Made by a program: the position numbers and the translations under genes | Part shown: piece after piece, positions 17,449-26,083 of the stretch | Layout of the letters: every line of letters starts with the position of its first letter | Numbering within the stretch: position 1 is the first letter of the stretch | Source of the DNA: Terriglobia bacterium | Lineage (GTDB): Bacteria; Acidobacteriota; Terriglobia; Acidiferrales; UBA7541 | Direction: 5' to 3' | Assembly: GCA_020073485.1 (NCBI GenBank) | Contig: JAIQFB010000022.1 | Span: forward strand, 97,714 to 161,713 | Length of the DNA: 64,000 nucleotides | The notes under the pieces: generated by a model | Told to the model about the DNA's origin: nothing | Seen by the model: only the letters and a program-made list of their open reading frames with translations | The model's database searches: none

Positions 17449-17937
17449 ATGATTTCACGGCGATCCACCCGGGCCCCCAAGCAAGCTCCCCCGCAGGACC
17501 TGGAAGCCCTGGTCTGTGTCAGCCTCATGAAGACGGCCGACCTTCTGGCCCGCGGCGCCGAGGCGCTGCTCAAGACCTCGGGGCTTTCCGTCACCCAATA
17601 CAACGTCCTGCGTATCCTGCGCGGCGCCGGCGAACACGGCCTGGCCTGCAGCGAAGTCGGCGAGCGCCTCATCTCCCGCGATCCCGACATGACCCGGCTG
17701 CTCGACCGCATGGAGAAGCGCGGATTAATTGCCCGCGCGCGAGAAGAAAAAGACCGGCGTGTGGTGAAGACGCGCATCACGCCCGAAGGGCTGCGGATTC
17801 TGGCCGAACTGGACTCGCCCGTCCGTGAACTGCATCACCGGCAATTGCGGCACCTGCCCGCCAAGCAGCTCCGCCAGTTGTCCCTGTTACTGGAGCGCGT
17901 CCGCGCCCATGCGGAATCGCAGGACGCCCTGGAATAA
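17449..17937 (+). CDS. MarR-family transcriptional regulator
   Basis: A 162-residue winged-helix regulator. Residues about 45-110 show the MarR core: LSVTQYNVLRILRGAG, SEVGERLISRDPDMTRLLDRME (recognition helix) and the wing REEKDRRVVKTRITPEGL with the conserved DRR. It probably represses itself and the YceI gene 66 bases downstream, with release by a small aromatic ligand or oxidant, as in this family. The predicted transcription start nearly coincides with the ATG, and no ribosome site is visible before it, so the message may be leaderless. Confidence 0.9.
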   Translation: MISRRSTRAPKQAPPQDLEALVCVSLMKTADLLARGAEALLKTSGLSVTQYNVLRILRGAGEHGLACSEVGERLISRDPDMTRLLDRMEKRGLIARAREEKDRRVVKTRITPEGLRILAELDSPVRELHHRQLRHLPAKQLRQLSLLLERVRAHAESQDALE

Positions 17938-18003
17938 TTTTGTGAGGGCCGATTTTATTGCAGCACCTTATCCGATGGACCTTCATAAAGAGGAGAAACG
18001 ACC

Positions 18004-18591
18004 ATGAATACAGCAGTCATCGCAACACCCCAGAGCACCAAGCCAACCGAGTGGAATATCGACCCGGCCCATTCGGCGGCGCACTTCAGCGTGCGGCACC
18101 TCATGATTTCCAACGTGCGCGGCGAATTCAGCAAACTCACCGGCAATGTCACGCTCGATCCAGCGGACCTGACCCGGTCCACTGTCGAGGTGAGCCTGGA
18201 CACTTCGTCGATCAACACGCGGGAACCGCAGCGCGACGAACACCTTCGCAGCGCCGATTTTTTCGATGTCGCCAATCATCCTTCGATCACGTTCTGCTTG
18301 ACGCACATCGCCGCATCAGGCCCGGAAAATTTCAAGCTGACCGGCGATCTGACGATTCGCGGCGTGAGCAAGCAAGTCACCTTTCACGTGGAAGGACCGA
18401 CCCCCTCGGTGAAAGATCCGTGGGGAAATACGCGGTCCGGCGTCGTGGCCACCGCGAAAATCAACCGCAAGGATTTCGGATTGGTGTGGAATGCGCTGCT
18501 GGAAGGCGGCGGAGTCGTGGTGGGCGACGAAGTTTCGATCACCATCGAAGCCGAATTGGTGCAGAAGGCCCCCGTGCCTGCCGGTAACTAA
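18004..18591 (+). CDS. YceI-family protein
   Basis: A lipocalin-like beta-barrel of 195 residues of the YceI family, which binds long polyisoprenoid or amphiphilic molecules. Markers: WNIDPAHSAAHFSVRHLMI at residues 17-35, GEFSKLTGNVTLDPADL, the RDEHLRSADFFDVANHPSI segment near 78-96, and NRKDFGLVWN near 155. There is no signal peptide, so this copy is probably cytoplasmic, unlike the periplasmic E. coli YceI. GAGGAGA lies seven bases ahead of the ATG. The MarR regulator upstream is the likely controller; YceI genes are often found beside MarR genes. Confidence 0.9.
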   Translation: MNTAVIATPQSTKPTEWNIDPAHSAAHFSVRHLMISNVRGEFSKLTGNVTLDPADLTRSTVEVSLDTSSINTREPQRDEHLRSADFFDVANHPSITFCLTHIAASGPENFKLTGDLTIRGVSKQVTFHVEGPTPSVKDPWGNTRSGVVATAKINRKDFGLVWNALLEGGGVVVGDEVSITIEAELVQKAPVPAGN

Positions 18592-18627
18592 GCGCAGCGC
18601 CCGGGTCCTAATCCGGGTGGAGACTCA

Positions 18628-18664
18628 AATGGCCGGATGGGCTTGCTCATCCGGCCATTCTTGT
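18628..18664 (+). terminator. Stem-loop after the YceI gene
   Basis: A 12-bp perfect stem (AATGGCCGGATG / CATCCGGCCATT) with an 8-base loop, followed by CTTGTT. The T-run is poor, so it may attenuate rather than fully stop transcription into the nitroreductase gene. Confidence 0.55.
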
Positions 18665-18712
18665 TCAAGATGATAGTCAGCCAAACCACCGCAAGAGAAG
18701 GATCAAATCAAA

Positions 18713-19330
18713 ATGGAAAAGCCGGCGGAGACAAGTACACCAATACATGAATTGCTGGCACGCCGCTGGAGCCCTCGCGCGTTCTCCGAGCGGCCCGTCG
18801 AGCGCGACAAATTGCTGAGCGTTCTCGAGGCCGCGCGCTGGACGCCCTCCTCGCGAAACGAGCAGCCCTGGGCCTATCTCGTCGCGCCGCGAGAGGACTC
18901 CGCGAATTTTGAAGCCATGCTTGCCGTTCTGGCCGACTCCAACCGCCTGTGGGCCCAGAAGGTGCCGGTCCTGATTTTGACCCTTGCTCACACCCGTTGG
19001 GAAAAAGAAGGAACGCCGAATCGCGTCGGGATCTACGATCTCGGCCAGGCCGCTGCCAACCTCGTAGTCCAGGCGACCTCCCTCGGGCTCTCCGCCCATC
19101 AAATGGGCGGGTTCAACGTGGAGGCCGCGCGCGCGCGATTTCATGTCCCCGATGGGTGGGAACCGGTAACGGTCGTCGCCCTCGGATATGGCGCCGAGCC
19201 GGACACTTTGCCCGAGGCTCTTCGCGAACGCGAATTGGGCAAGCGCAGCCGCAAACCGCTCGAACAGTTCGTTTTTTCGGGGGCTTGGGGAATCCCTTCT
19301 CCCCTGCTGGAATCAAATACAAGTAAATGA
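18713..19330 (+). CDS. Nitroreductase-family protein
   Basis: FMN-dependent oxidoreductase of 205 residues acting on nitro compounds, quinones or related oxidants. Family segments: RRWSPRAFSERPVERDKL at about 15-32 (FMN phosphate contacts), WTPSSRNEQPWAYLVA near 45, DLGQAAANLVVQATSLGLSAHQMGG near 107-131, and the C-terminal VVALGYGAEP. It ends in ATGA, overlapping the DedA-rhodanese gene by four bases, so the two are translationally coupled. The MarR-YceI-nitroreductase order suggests a response to electrophilic or oxidative stress (inference). Confidence 0.9.
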   Translation: MEKPAETSTPIHELLARRWSPRAFSERPVERDKLLSVLEAARWTPSSRNEQPWAYLVAPREDSANFEAMLAVLADSNRLWAQKVPVLILTLAHTRWEKEGTPNRVGIYDLGQAAANLVVQATSLGLSAHQMGGFNVEAARARFHVPDGWEPVTVVALGYGAEPDTLPEALRERELGKRSRKPLEQFVFSGAWGIPSPLLESNTSK

Positions 19331-20310
19331 GTGAAACGCTCCAATTCGTGGTCCGGCACGGCTATCTGCTGGTGTTCGCGTGGGTCTTCGTTGAACAAGC
19401 CGGGCTGCCGATCCCCTCGGGGCCGCTGCTCATGGCCGTGGGTGCGCTTGCAGGCATGCGCCAGATGAATTTAGGTGTCGCGGTTATGATCGCGGCGGTC
19501 GCTGCCATCGCCAGCGATTCGATGTGGTACGAAATCGGCCGGAGGAAAGGAGTCCGTGTCCTGCAGCTTCTTTGCAGGATTTCGCTGGAGCCCGATTCCT
19601 GCGTCCGCCGGACGCAGGTCAGTTTTGGACGGAACGGCCCGCGCGTCCTGCTGGTGGCGAAATTCATTCCCGGACTCAACGCCATGGCCGCGCCCCTGGC
19701 CGGAATCATCCGCATGGGTTGGCGGAGGTTTCTTATTTACGATGTACTCGGCGCAATGCTTTGGGTTAGCGCCTATGCGGTGACCGGCTTTACATTCAGC
19801 GGCGAGCTGGAGCGCGTCGCGGCGCACGCGGCTTATCTGGGAGAGTGGCTGCTGGTGATCGTGGTCGCGGGATTTTCGGCCTACATTCTCTGGAAATTTT
19901 ATAAACGCCGGAAATTTTTGAGGAACCTGCGCATCGCGCGCATCACGCCAGAGGAACTGAAGGGAAAAATCGACGCGGGCGAGGACGTCATCATCGTCGA
20001 TCTGCGCCACGCCCTGGAATTCGAGGCTCAGCCGGAAACCATTCCCGGCGCTCTGCACATGGACGCCGCGGAACTCGAAGAGGCTTCCGAAGCCATTCCC
20101 CGCGATCGCGAAATCGTATTGTTCTGCGCCTGTCCCAATGAAGTAACCGCCGCGCGGCTTGCCCTGCTGCTGCGCAGCCACGGCATCACGCGCATCCGTC
20201 CGCTCGCCGAAGGCTACGAAGGCTGGCGCAGCCGCGGCTTTCCGCTAGCCCTGGCCGCGGAGGATCCGATGGTCGCACGGGAACCGAAGGCCCTGCCCGC
20301 CGAAAGTTAG
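19327..20310 (+). CDS. DedA/SNARE-associated membrane protein fused to a rhodanese domain
   Basis: Residues 1-190 form a DedA-type inner-membrane protein, with [15 protein letters not shown] near 20-34, a later [19 protein letters not shown] with the conserved Arg and Pro, and [10 protein letters not shown]. DedA proteins act as lipid (undecaprenyl-phosphate or phospholipid) translocases. Residues about 205-305 are a rhodanese domain ([22 protein letters not shown]) on the cytoplasmic side, with FCACPNE holding Cys267 and Cys269 as the candidate persulfide-bearing thiols. Start is the ATG overlapping the nitroreductase stop. It converges on dcd with a four-base overlap. Confidence 0.88.
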   Translation: MSETLQFVVRHGYLLVFAWVFVEQAGLPIPSGPLLMAVGALAGMRQMNLGVAVMIAAVAAIASDSMWYEIGRRKGVRVLQLLCRISLEPDSCVRRTQVSFGRNGPRVLLVAKFIPGLNAMAAPLAGIIRMGWRRFLIYDVLGAMLWVSAYAVTGFTFSGELERVAAHAAYLGEWLLVIVVAGFSAYILWKFYKRRKFLRNLRIARITPEELKGKIDAGEDVIIVDLRHALEFEAQPETIPGALHMDAAELEEASEAIPRDREIVLFCACPNEVTAARLALLLRSHGITRIRPLAEGYEGWRSRGFPLALAAEDPMVAREPKALPAES

Positions 20311-20861
20311 AGCCGCGGCAGGACGATGCCCTGCTGTGATTGGTACTTCCCTTTTTTATCCTTGTAGGAAATTTCGCAATCCTCGTCGGATTCGAAGAAG
20401 AGAACCTGGCACAATCCTTCATTCGCGTAAATCTTCGCGGGCAGAGGCGTAGTATTGCTGATCTCCAGAGTGACAAAGCCTTCCCACTCCGGTTCAAACG
20501 GCGTGACGTTCACGATGATCCCGCACCGCGCATAGGTGGACTTGCCCAGGCAGATCGTCAACACATTGCGTGGGATGCGGAAATATTCCACCGAGCGCCC
20601 CAGCGCGAACGAATTCGGTGGCACGATGCACACATCCCCCTTGAACTCGACCAGCGACCTCGAATCGAAATGCTTGGGATCGACGATCGTCGAATTCACG
20701 TTGGTGAAGATGCGGAATTCGTCGGCCACGCGCAAATCGTAGCCGTAGCTGGATACCCCGTAGCTGATCACGCCTTCCCGGACCTGGCGGTCCTGAAACG
20801 GCTCGATCATTTTGTGTTCCAGTGCCATCTTGCGAATCCAACGATCCGGCTTCACCGACAT
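20307..20861 (-). CDS. dcd: dCTP deaminase
   Basis: Converts dCTP to dUTP (and possibly on to dUMP in bifunctional members), feeding thymidylate synthesis. 184 residues, with [11 protein letters not shown] near 39-49, the catalytic-site [22 protein letters not shown] stretch near 80-97, [10 protein letters not shown] near 105 and [23 protein letters not shown] near 118-140. The C-terminal [12 protein letters not shown] is the flexible lid that closes over the triphosphate. Stand-alone gene; its end overlaps the convergent DedA-rhodanese gene by four bases. Confidence 0.94.
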   Translation of the reverse strand: MSVKPDRWIRKMALEHKMIEPFQDRQVREGVISYGVSSYGYDLRVADEFRIFTNVNSTIVDPKHFDSRSLVEFKGDVCIVPPNSFALGRSVEYFRIPRNVLTICLGKSTYARCGIIVNVTPFEPEWEGFVTLEISNTTPLPAKIYANEGLCQVLFFESDEDCEISYKDKKGKYQSQQGIVLPRL

Positions 20862-20956
20862 TCAGAGCCTCCTGGGCAGCGTTTCGGATTTGCGCGCCCT
20901 ATACCGAGTCTATTCCATTCAGACAAAGACGCGCATCTTAACCGAGCGCGTCCAGC

Positions 20957-20985
20957 TTGACAACCCGCAACTGCATGTCTAGCAT
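20957..20985 (+). promoter_or_regulatory. Sigma-70-type promoter of the HU gene
   Basis: TTGACA (20957-20962), 17-base spacer, TAGCAT (20980-20985), with an expected start about 23 bases before the GTG codon. Confidence 0.5.
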
Positions 20986-21014
20986 AGCTTGCCGTCTAAG
21001 TGCGGGAGGTTGTT

Positions 21015-21281
21015 GTGATTAAGCTGGATATCGTGAATGCGGTGGTCAACAAGACTGGCGTGAGCCGGACCAAGGCCGAGCAGGCCGTCGAGACCGTTTT
21101 CGAGGCCATGAAGAGCGCGCTGGGCAAAGGCGAGCGCATCGAACTGCGCCGCTTCGGCGTTTTCAACGTCCGCCCGCGCAAAACCGGCATCGGACGAAAT
21201 CCGCGCACCGGCCAGGAAGTCAGCATACCTCCCGGCAAGGCCGTAAGATTCAAGCCCGGCAAGGAATTGCAGGCTCTCTGA
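21015..21281 (+). CDS. HU/IHF-family nucleoid DNA-binding protein
   Basis: An 88-residue DNA-bending protein. It has the HU fold: two N-terminal helices (VNAVVNKTGVSRTKAEQAVE), then GERIELRRFGVFNVRPRKTG and the arm sequence GRNPRTGQEVSIPPGKAVRF with the intercalating-type Pro and the family RNPRTG signature. The GTG at 21015 was chosen because GGGAGG lies five bases upstream and homologues begin at this Met; an earlier in-frame GTG at 21000 lacks a ribosome site. It acts as a dimer on the chromosome. Confidence 0.94.
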   Translation: MIKLDIVNAVVNKTGVSRTKAEQAVETVFEAMKSALGKGERIELRRFGVFNVRPRKTGIGRNPRTGQEVSIPPGKAVRFKPGKELQAL

Positions 21282-21399
21282 TCGACCAAGCGCACAGAGC
21301 GGCGCCTGCGCGGCAAATTCCCCGGATAACTCTCTCGTTTCGTTTCTGTTCCTGCGCCCCTCCCCGCGCATCCAATCTTTATATGAACGGACTGCTCTC

Positions 21400-22392
21400 A
21401 TGAGCGATCGAAGCGAACTCGATCCTGCTTCTATCGAAACCTTCACTCCCGTCGTGAATACCTGGGAACTGCCGCCGAACACATATTGGGAAGACCGGCA
21501 GGCGCGGCAGCAGAGGAAATCTCTGGCGATGGCCGTGTTGCTGTTCCTGCTGACATTGATTTCCACGCTTGCGGTGGGAGCGCAATTTGCGTCCGCCTAC
21601 GCTTCCGGACAATCGCCCGATTTCGACGATTTTTTCTCGACGTACACCGCGCTGGTCGCGCATCCGCAACTATTGCTGGCCGGGGTTCCGTTTGCGTTCA
21701 CGCTGATCGGCATTTTGCTCGCACACGAACTGGGGCATTTCTTCGCCTGCCGCTACTATGGAATTTCCGCCAGCTATCCCTATTTCCTTCCCGCGCCCAC
21801 GCTGATCGGCACGCTCGGCGCGTTCATCCGTATTCGCTCTCCGATCTACAACCGCAAGGCTCTTTTTGATGTGGGCCTCGCCGGCCCGGTCGTGGGATTT
21901 CTCTTTGCGATCCCGGCGCTGGCCATCGCCGTGCTGTACTCGAAGGTGGTTCCCTTTTCCGAAGCGCATGCGTCGATTGTTTTCGGTCAGCCGGTGGCGT
22001 TGCGCTTTCTGGTCGCGATCTTGCGTCCCGGAGTGCCAGCCGGCGATTTACTGCTGCACCCCATCGGCCGCGCAGCCTGGGTCGGTTTATTCGCTACTGC
22101 GCTGAACCTGCTCCCGGGCGGGCAACTCGACGGCGGACACATCCTGTACTCGGTGGCCAGCAAATATCACAAGAAAATCACGTTGGCTGTGGCTCTGCTG
22201 CTGATTCCCCTGGGCTATTTCTTCTGGCGGGGCTGGATCCTGTGGTCCATCCTCCTGCTGGCAATCGGCTTCCGTCACCCGCCGCTGCTCAATCGCTGGG
22301 AACAACTCGATCGCGCGCGCCTCGTCTGGGCCGGCGTCGCCATCCTCATTTTCATCATGTGCTTCATGCCCATGCCGGTGCTGATCCGATAA
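21400..22392 (+). CDS. Site-2 protease-type membrane metalloprotease (M50 family)
   Basis: Polytopic inner-membrane protein of 330 residues. HELGHF (about residues 109-114) is the zinc-binding HExxH motif, and LPGGQLDGGHILY (about 237-249) supplies the third ligand in NxxPxxxLDGG style. About six to seven membrane segments follow a soluble N-terminus of about 40 residues. It is closest in layout to the EGY/YdiL-like branch without a PDZ domain. It would cut membrane-anchored regulators or signal peptides; no anti-sigma factor is nearby. It ends with a hydrophobic helix (VLIR terminus). Confidence 0.88.
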   Translation: MSDRSELDPASIETFTPVVNTWELPPNTYWEDRQARQQRKSLAMAVLLFLLTLISTLAVGAQFASAYASGQSPDFDDFFSTYTALVAHPQLLLAGVPFAFTLIGILLAHELGHFFACRYYGISASYPYFLPAPTLIGTLGAFIRIRSPIYNRKALFDVGLAGPVVGFLFAIPALAIAVLYSKVVPFSEAHASIVFGQPVALRFLVAILRPGVPAGDLLLHPIGRAAWVGLFATALNLLPGGQLDGGHILYSVASKYHKKITLAVALLLIPLGYFFWRGWILWSILLLAIGFRHPPLLNRWEQLDRARLVWAGVAILIFIMCFMPMPVLIR

Positions 22393-22520
22393 TCCCACAT
22401 TTCGGATGAGCTCGGATTTATTCTTGGTGGCACAAGCTTCAGCCTGTGCGGTTTAGACGATCGTCCGCTCGGAACACCGAACAAACCGATCCATCTGTGG
22501 AAAAACTTTCTTTTCCCCTT

Positions 22521-22602
22521 CATTCCGAGCGAAGCGAGGAATCCCTCTTCGATTGAAACTCGAAAAAGAAAGATTCCTCGGCGAAAAGCGCGCCTCGGAA
22601 TG
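22521..22602. repeat. Decayed copy of the 33-bp inverted repeat
   Basis: The left arm (22521-22547) is identical over about 27 bases to the arm at 14699-14725. The right arm (22571-22602) has diverged and contains an insertion (AAAGCGCG). It lies between the S2P-type protease and the 3' end of priA. Confidence 0.7.
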
Positions 22603-22659
22603 ACGGTGTTTTGAGTTTTCCGCAACACGTGAAACCTGTACCATCGAGAGAACTCCGCA

Positions 22660-25143
22660 TCAAAACAAACTCAACGGATCCACATCCACCAGAACGGCCT
22701 TCTGTGGAATTTCTTTTCCATCGCTGAAGGCCAGCAATTCGGCGAGAACTCGCGTGAGCTGCGCGCGCTTGGGGGCTTTTAACAGGAATTGAAAGCGGTA
22801 CTCTTTCTTCAGCCGCGCCAGCGGCGCCGCGGCCGGGCCCAGAACTTTTACGCCGTGCGATTCCTGCGGCGCGAGAAATGCCGATAGCTGGCGCGACCAC
22901 CGAATGGCATTTTCGATTTTCGTGTCGCGCACCAGGATGCTGGCGAGGGCCGTGAACGGCGGGTAGTGCAGCATACGCCGGAATTGCAATTCCCTTTCAA
23001 AAAAGGCTAGGTAATCCTGCCGCGCGGCGAGCTGGATCGCGTAGTGCTCGGGATAATACGTTTCGACCAGAACCTCGCCGGGCAGCGCGCCGCGTCCGGC
23101 GCGGCCGGCAACTTGCGTCAAAAGCTGAAACGTCCGCTCGGCGGCTCGAAAGTCCGGCAGGCTTAGCTGCGAATCCGCGGAGACGACTCCGACCAGCGTG
23201 ACGCGCTGAAAATCGTGGCCCTTCGCCACCATCTGCGTGCCGACGAGAATGTCGATTTTCCCGGACGCGAAATCACCGAGCACCTGCTGGTAGGCGCGCT
23301 TGGTGCGTACCGCGTCGCGGTCCAGGCGAGCGACTTTTGCGCCGGCGAATTTCTCGCGTAATTTTTCTTCCAACTGTTCCGCGCCCGCGCCGAAAAAATA
23401 GACGTGCTCGGACGCGCATTTCGGGCAAGTTTTCGGCACGCGCCGCGTGAATCCGCAGTAGTGGCATTCCAGGCGGTCGCGCTGCTTGTGGTACGTCAGC
23501 GAAATGCTGCAGTTCTCGCATTGGATTCCCGCTCCGCACGCGCGGCAGATCACAAACCAGGAATACCCGCGGCGGTTGATAAGGATCAAGGACTGCGTTC
23601 CCTCGGCCAGGCGCACGCTGATCGCGGCGGTCAGCTTGGCGGAAAGTGCTCCGGCCTTGTGCGTGGCCTTGAAATCCTCGCGCAGGTCCACGATTTCCAC
23701 CGGCGCAAGAGGGCGATTCTCCACGCGCGAATCGAGTTGCAGCAACTGATATTTCCCCGAGCGCGCGTTCTGAAAACTTTCCAGCGATGGCGTCGCCGAC
23801 CCGAGCAGCGCGACCGCGCCCTCCAGTTTCGCGCGCACGATGGCCACGTCCCGCCCGTGATACCGCGGCGTTTCTTCCTGCTTGTAGCTCGCCTCCTGCT
23901 CCTCATCCACGACGACGAGGCCCAGATTTTCCAGCGGCGCGAATACCGCCGAGCGCGTTCCCACCACCACGCGCGCCTCGCCGCGCCTCACGCGCCACCA
24001 TTCGCGCGCGCGCTCCACTTCCCCCAGCGCGCTGTGCAGCACCGCAACGCTGGGGCCCAGCCGCGCGCGGCACAGCCGCCCCACCCACAGCGTCAGCGCA
24101 ATTTCCGGCACCAGAATCAGCGCCGTTTTGTTCCGCGCCAGCGCCGCTTCCACCGCTCCCAGATACACTTCGGTCTTGCCGCTGCCGGTCACGCCGTACA
24201 ACAGGCCCACATGAAAAACGCCCGCATCGATCCAGCTTTTAATTGTTCCCAACTCACGTTCCTGGTCCGCATTGAGGATGTTGGAGGGCGGCGTGTAGTC
24301 GACCTCAAACAGATCCTCTTCGACGGCCAGCGGCTCTTCCCAGCTCTTCAATTTTTCCTGGCGGATCATGCGTTCGATCAGCGGGCGCGAAACTTTCGCG
24401 AGTTTCGCGAGCGCGGGCAGGGGCAAGGGACCGCGCTCTTCGGCCAGCACGTGAAAGATGCGAGCCTCTTTTTCCGTCAGCGATTCGGGCGCCGCATCTT
24501 CTCCTGCAGAAGCGGGAGAAGCCTGATCACTGCTCGCTGAATTCCACGCGACGATTTTTTGCACTCGCGCGGTGCGGTGCACGGCAACTTCCCGCGCCTC
24601 CAGTTGCTTGCGTCGCAACAGCCGCTCAGCCGCCGCTTCCCCGCCCGGCAATTTCCGCAAACGGTCCGCGCGCACCGGCCGGCCCTCAATTTCGATCAGC
24701 GAGAGCAGCGCCAGTTCCGCAACCTCCGATTCGCTGCGGTTCCCAGCGGCATCGAGTTCCGCGCGCCGCGCGCGCCCCACGTCGGTCAGGAGGAGTTCCC
24801 GCTCATGGCGCAGATCCACCTGCGGCGGCAGCATCGCGCGAAACACTTCCCCCGGCGGCGCCACGTAGTAGCCGCCCACCCAGCGCCCAAGTTCCAGAAG
24901 TTTCGGCGGCAGCGAAGGAATCGGGTCGAGCGCCTCGACAATTTCCTTCACGTTTTTCACGCGCTCGGGATCGGGCCGGCGCGCCGCAACGGCGGTGACC
25001 ACGCCGGTCATGGCGCGATTACGGAATGGCACAAGCACGCGGCTGCCCTCAAACACCAATCCTGCAAGCCGCTCAGGAATCGCATACGTGAAGAACGAAC
25101 GCAACGGGACCGGCAGCGCGACTTCGCAATAAGTGAGAGGCAT
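22660..25143 (-). CDS. priA: Primosomal protein N' (replication restart helicase PriA)
   Basis: Superfamily 2 DNA helicase of 827 residues that reloads the replicative helicase at collapsed forks. Order: N-terminal 3'-DNA-end binding domain, winged helix, then the helicase with YGVTGSGKTEVYL Walker A near residue 310, GTRSAVFAP, and motif II reading DEEQ where the family usually has DEEH. A Cys cluster follows (CRACGAGIQCENC, then CHYCGF and CPKC), giving eight zinc ligands. DILVGTQMVAKGHDF and QVAGRAGRG are motifs V and VI. Last gene of the long minus-strand run, 71 bases after the glycosylase gene. Confidence 0.95.
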   Translation of the reverse strand: MPLTYCEVALPVPLRSFFTYAIPERLAGLVFEGSRVLVPFRNRAMTGVVTAVAARRPDPERVKNVKEIVEALDPIPSLPPKLLELGRWVGGYYVAPPGEVFRAMLPPQVDLRHERELLLTDVGRARRAELDAAGNRSESEVAELALLSLIEIEGRPVRADRLRKLPGGEAAAERLLRRKQLEAREVAVHRTARVQKIVAWNSASSDQASPASAGEDAAPESLTEKEARIFHVLAEERGPLPLPALAKLAKVSRPLIERMIRQEKLKSWEEPLAVEEDLFEVDYTPPSNILNADQERELGTIKSWIDAGVFHVGLLYGVTGSGKTEVYLGAVEAALARNKTALILVPEIALTLWVGRLCRARLGPSVAVLHSALGEVERAREWWRVRRGEARVVVGTRSAVFAPLENLGLVVVDEEQEASYKQEETPRYHGRDVAIVRAKLEGAVALLGSATPSLESFQNARSGKYQLLQLDSRVENRPLAPVEIVDLREDFKATHKAGALSAKLTAAISVRLAEGTQSLILINRRGYSWFVICRACGAGIQCENCSISLTYHKQRDRLECHYCGFTRRVPKTCPKCASEHVYFFGAGAEQLEEKLREKFAGAKVARLDRDAVRTKRAYQQVLGDFASGKIDILVGTQMVAKGHDFQRVTLVGVVSADSQLSLPDFRAAERTFQLLTQVAGRAGRGALPGEVLVETYYPEHYAIQLAARQDYLAFFERELQFRRMLHYPPFTALASILVRDTKIENAIRWSRQLSAFLAPQESHGVKVLGPAAAPLARLKKEYRFQFLLKAPKRAQLTRVLAELLAFSDGKEIPQKAVLVDVDPLSLF

Positions 25144-25214
25144 GTGCGGAAGGTAGTGTAGCAGCAGAAGACTAACCAGAACCTGCCGAGGCCGGGTTCA
25201 GAATAATGGTGGCA

Positions 25215-26075
25215 TCACCGCGAAGGCTTCTTCACTTTCAGCCCCAGATACGCCATGACTTTTTGTAAATCCTTCCAGACTTCCGCTTTCGCGGCGGGAT
25301 TGCGCAGCAGGTAGGCGGGGTGATACGTGGCCATCAGCTTCGTATTCCGGTAATCGAACCAGTTGCCGCGGTAACGCGAAATTGGCTCCTGGATTTTCAA
25401 TAGCGCCTGCGCCGCGGTCGCCCCCAGGCACACGATCGCTTTGGGAGCGATTACGTCGAGTTGCCGGAACAAGTACGGCGAGCACGTCGCCACTTCATCT
25501 TCCTCGGGCTTGCGGTTTTCCGGAGGCCGGCACTTGACCACATTCGCGATATACACATCCTCGCGCGACAGGCCCATGGCCTCGATCATCTGCGTCAGCA
25601 ATTTCCCGGCGCGCCCCACGAACGGCAGGCCCTGCACATCTTCGTCGTGCCCGGGTCCTTCTCCGACAAACACCAGCTCGGCGCGCGGATTGCCCGCGCC
25701 GTAGACAATTTTATTTCGCTGCTTGGCCAGACGGCACCGCTTGCATTCGCCCAGATGTTCGCGGATAATTTCGAGCGTATCGCCCTCCACGCGGTCCAGA
25801 ACCTCGAACATCGACGGCGCATTTACGATCGGAAGCACAGCAACGGGTGGCGCGGGACTCGGCGCAGGAGCAGGAACAGATTTTGGCGCTGGCGGGGGCA
25901 CAGGTTTTGGCGCTACGAATACGGATGCGGCGGCGGCCTCCGCCGCGCGCGGCTTAACAGTGCGCTTTCCCATGCTCCTCCGGTCCGAATAAAACTGGCC
26001 AAGATTCAAATCGTCGTAATAGCGAAGCCAGGCTTCCAGTTTTTCGCGGTGAGTTTGCGTGAGGGGAGAATCCAT
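25215..26075 (-). CDS. Uracil-DNA glycosylase, family 4 (iron-sulfur)
   Basis: Removes uracil from DNA. 286 residues: an N-terminal helix, a Pro/Ala-rich linker (about 60-90), then the catalytic domain with CKRC near 112, [19 protein letters not shown] (motif A with the uracil-binding loop), a second Cys pair in [13 protein letters not shown]...ATC, and motif B HPAYLLR near 258. The four Cys hold a 4Fe-4S cluster as in thermophilic family-4 enzymes. A longer frame is open upstream to 26570 but overlaps coaBC in another frame; ATG 26075, eight bases after the coaBC stop, is the sensible start. Confidence 0.92.
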   Translation of the reverse strand: MDSPLTQTHREKLEAWLRYYDDLNLGQFYSDRRSMGKRTVKPRAAEAAAASVFVAPKPVPPPAPKSVPAPAPSPAPPVAVLPIVNAPSMFEVLDRVEGDTLEIIREHLGECKRCRLAKQRNKIVYGAGNPRAELVFVGEGPGHDEDVQGLPFVGRAGKLLTQMIEAMGLSREDVYIANVVKCRPPENRKPEEDEVATCSPYLFRQLDVIAPKAIVCLGATAAQALLKIQEPISRYRGNWFDYRNTKLMATYHPAYLLRNPAAKAEVWKDLQKVMAYLGLKVKKPSR

Positions 26076-26083
26076 CGCGGAGT

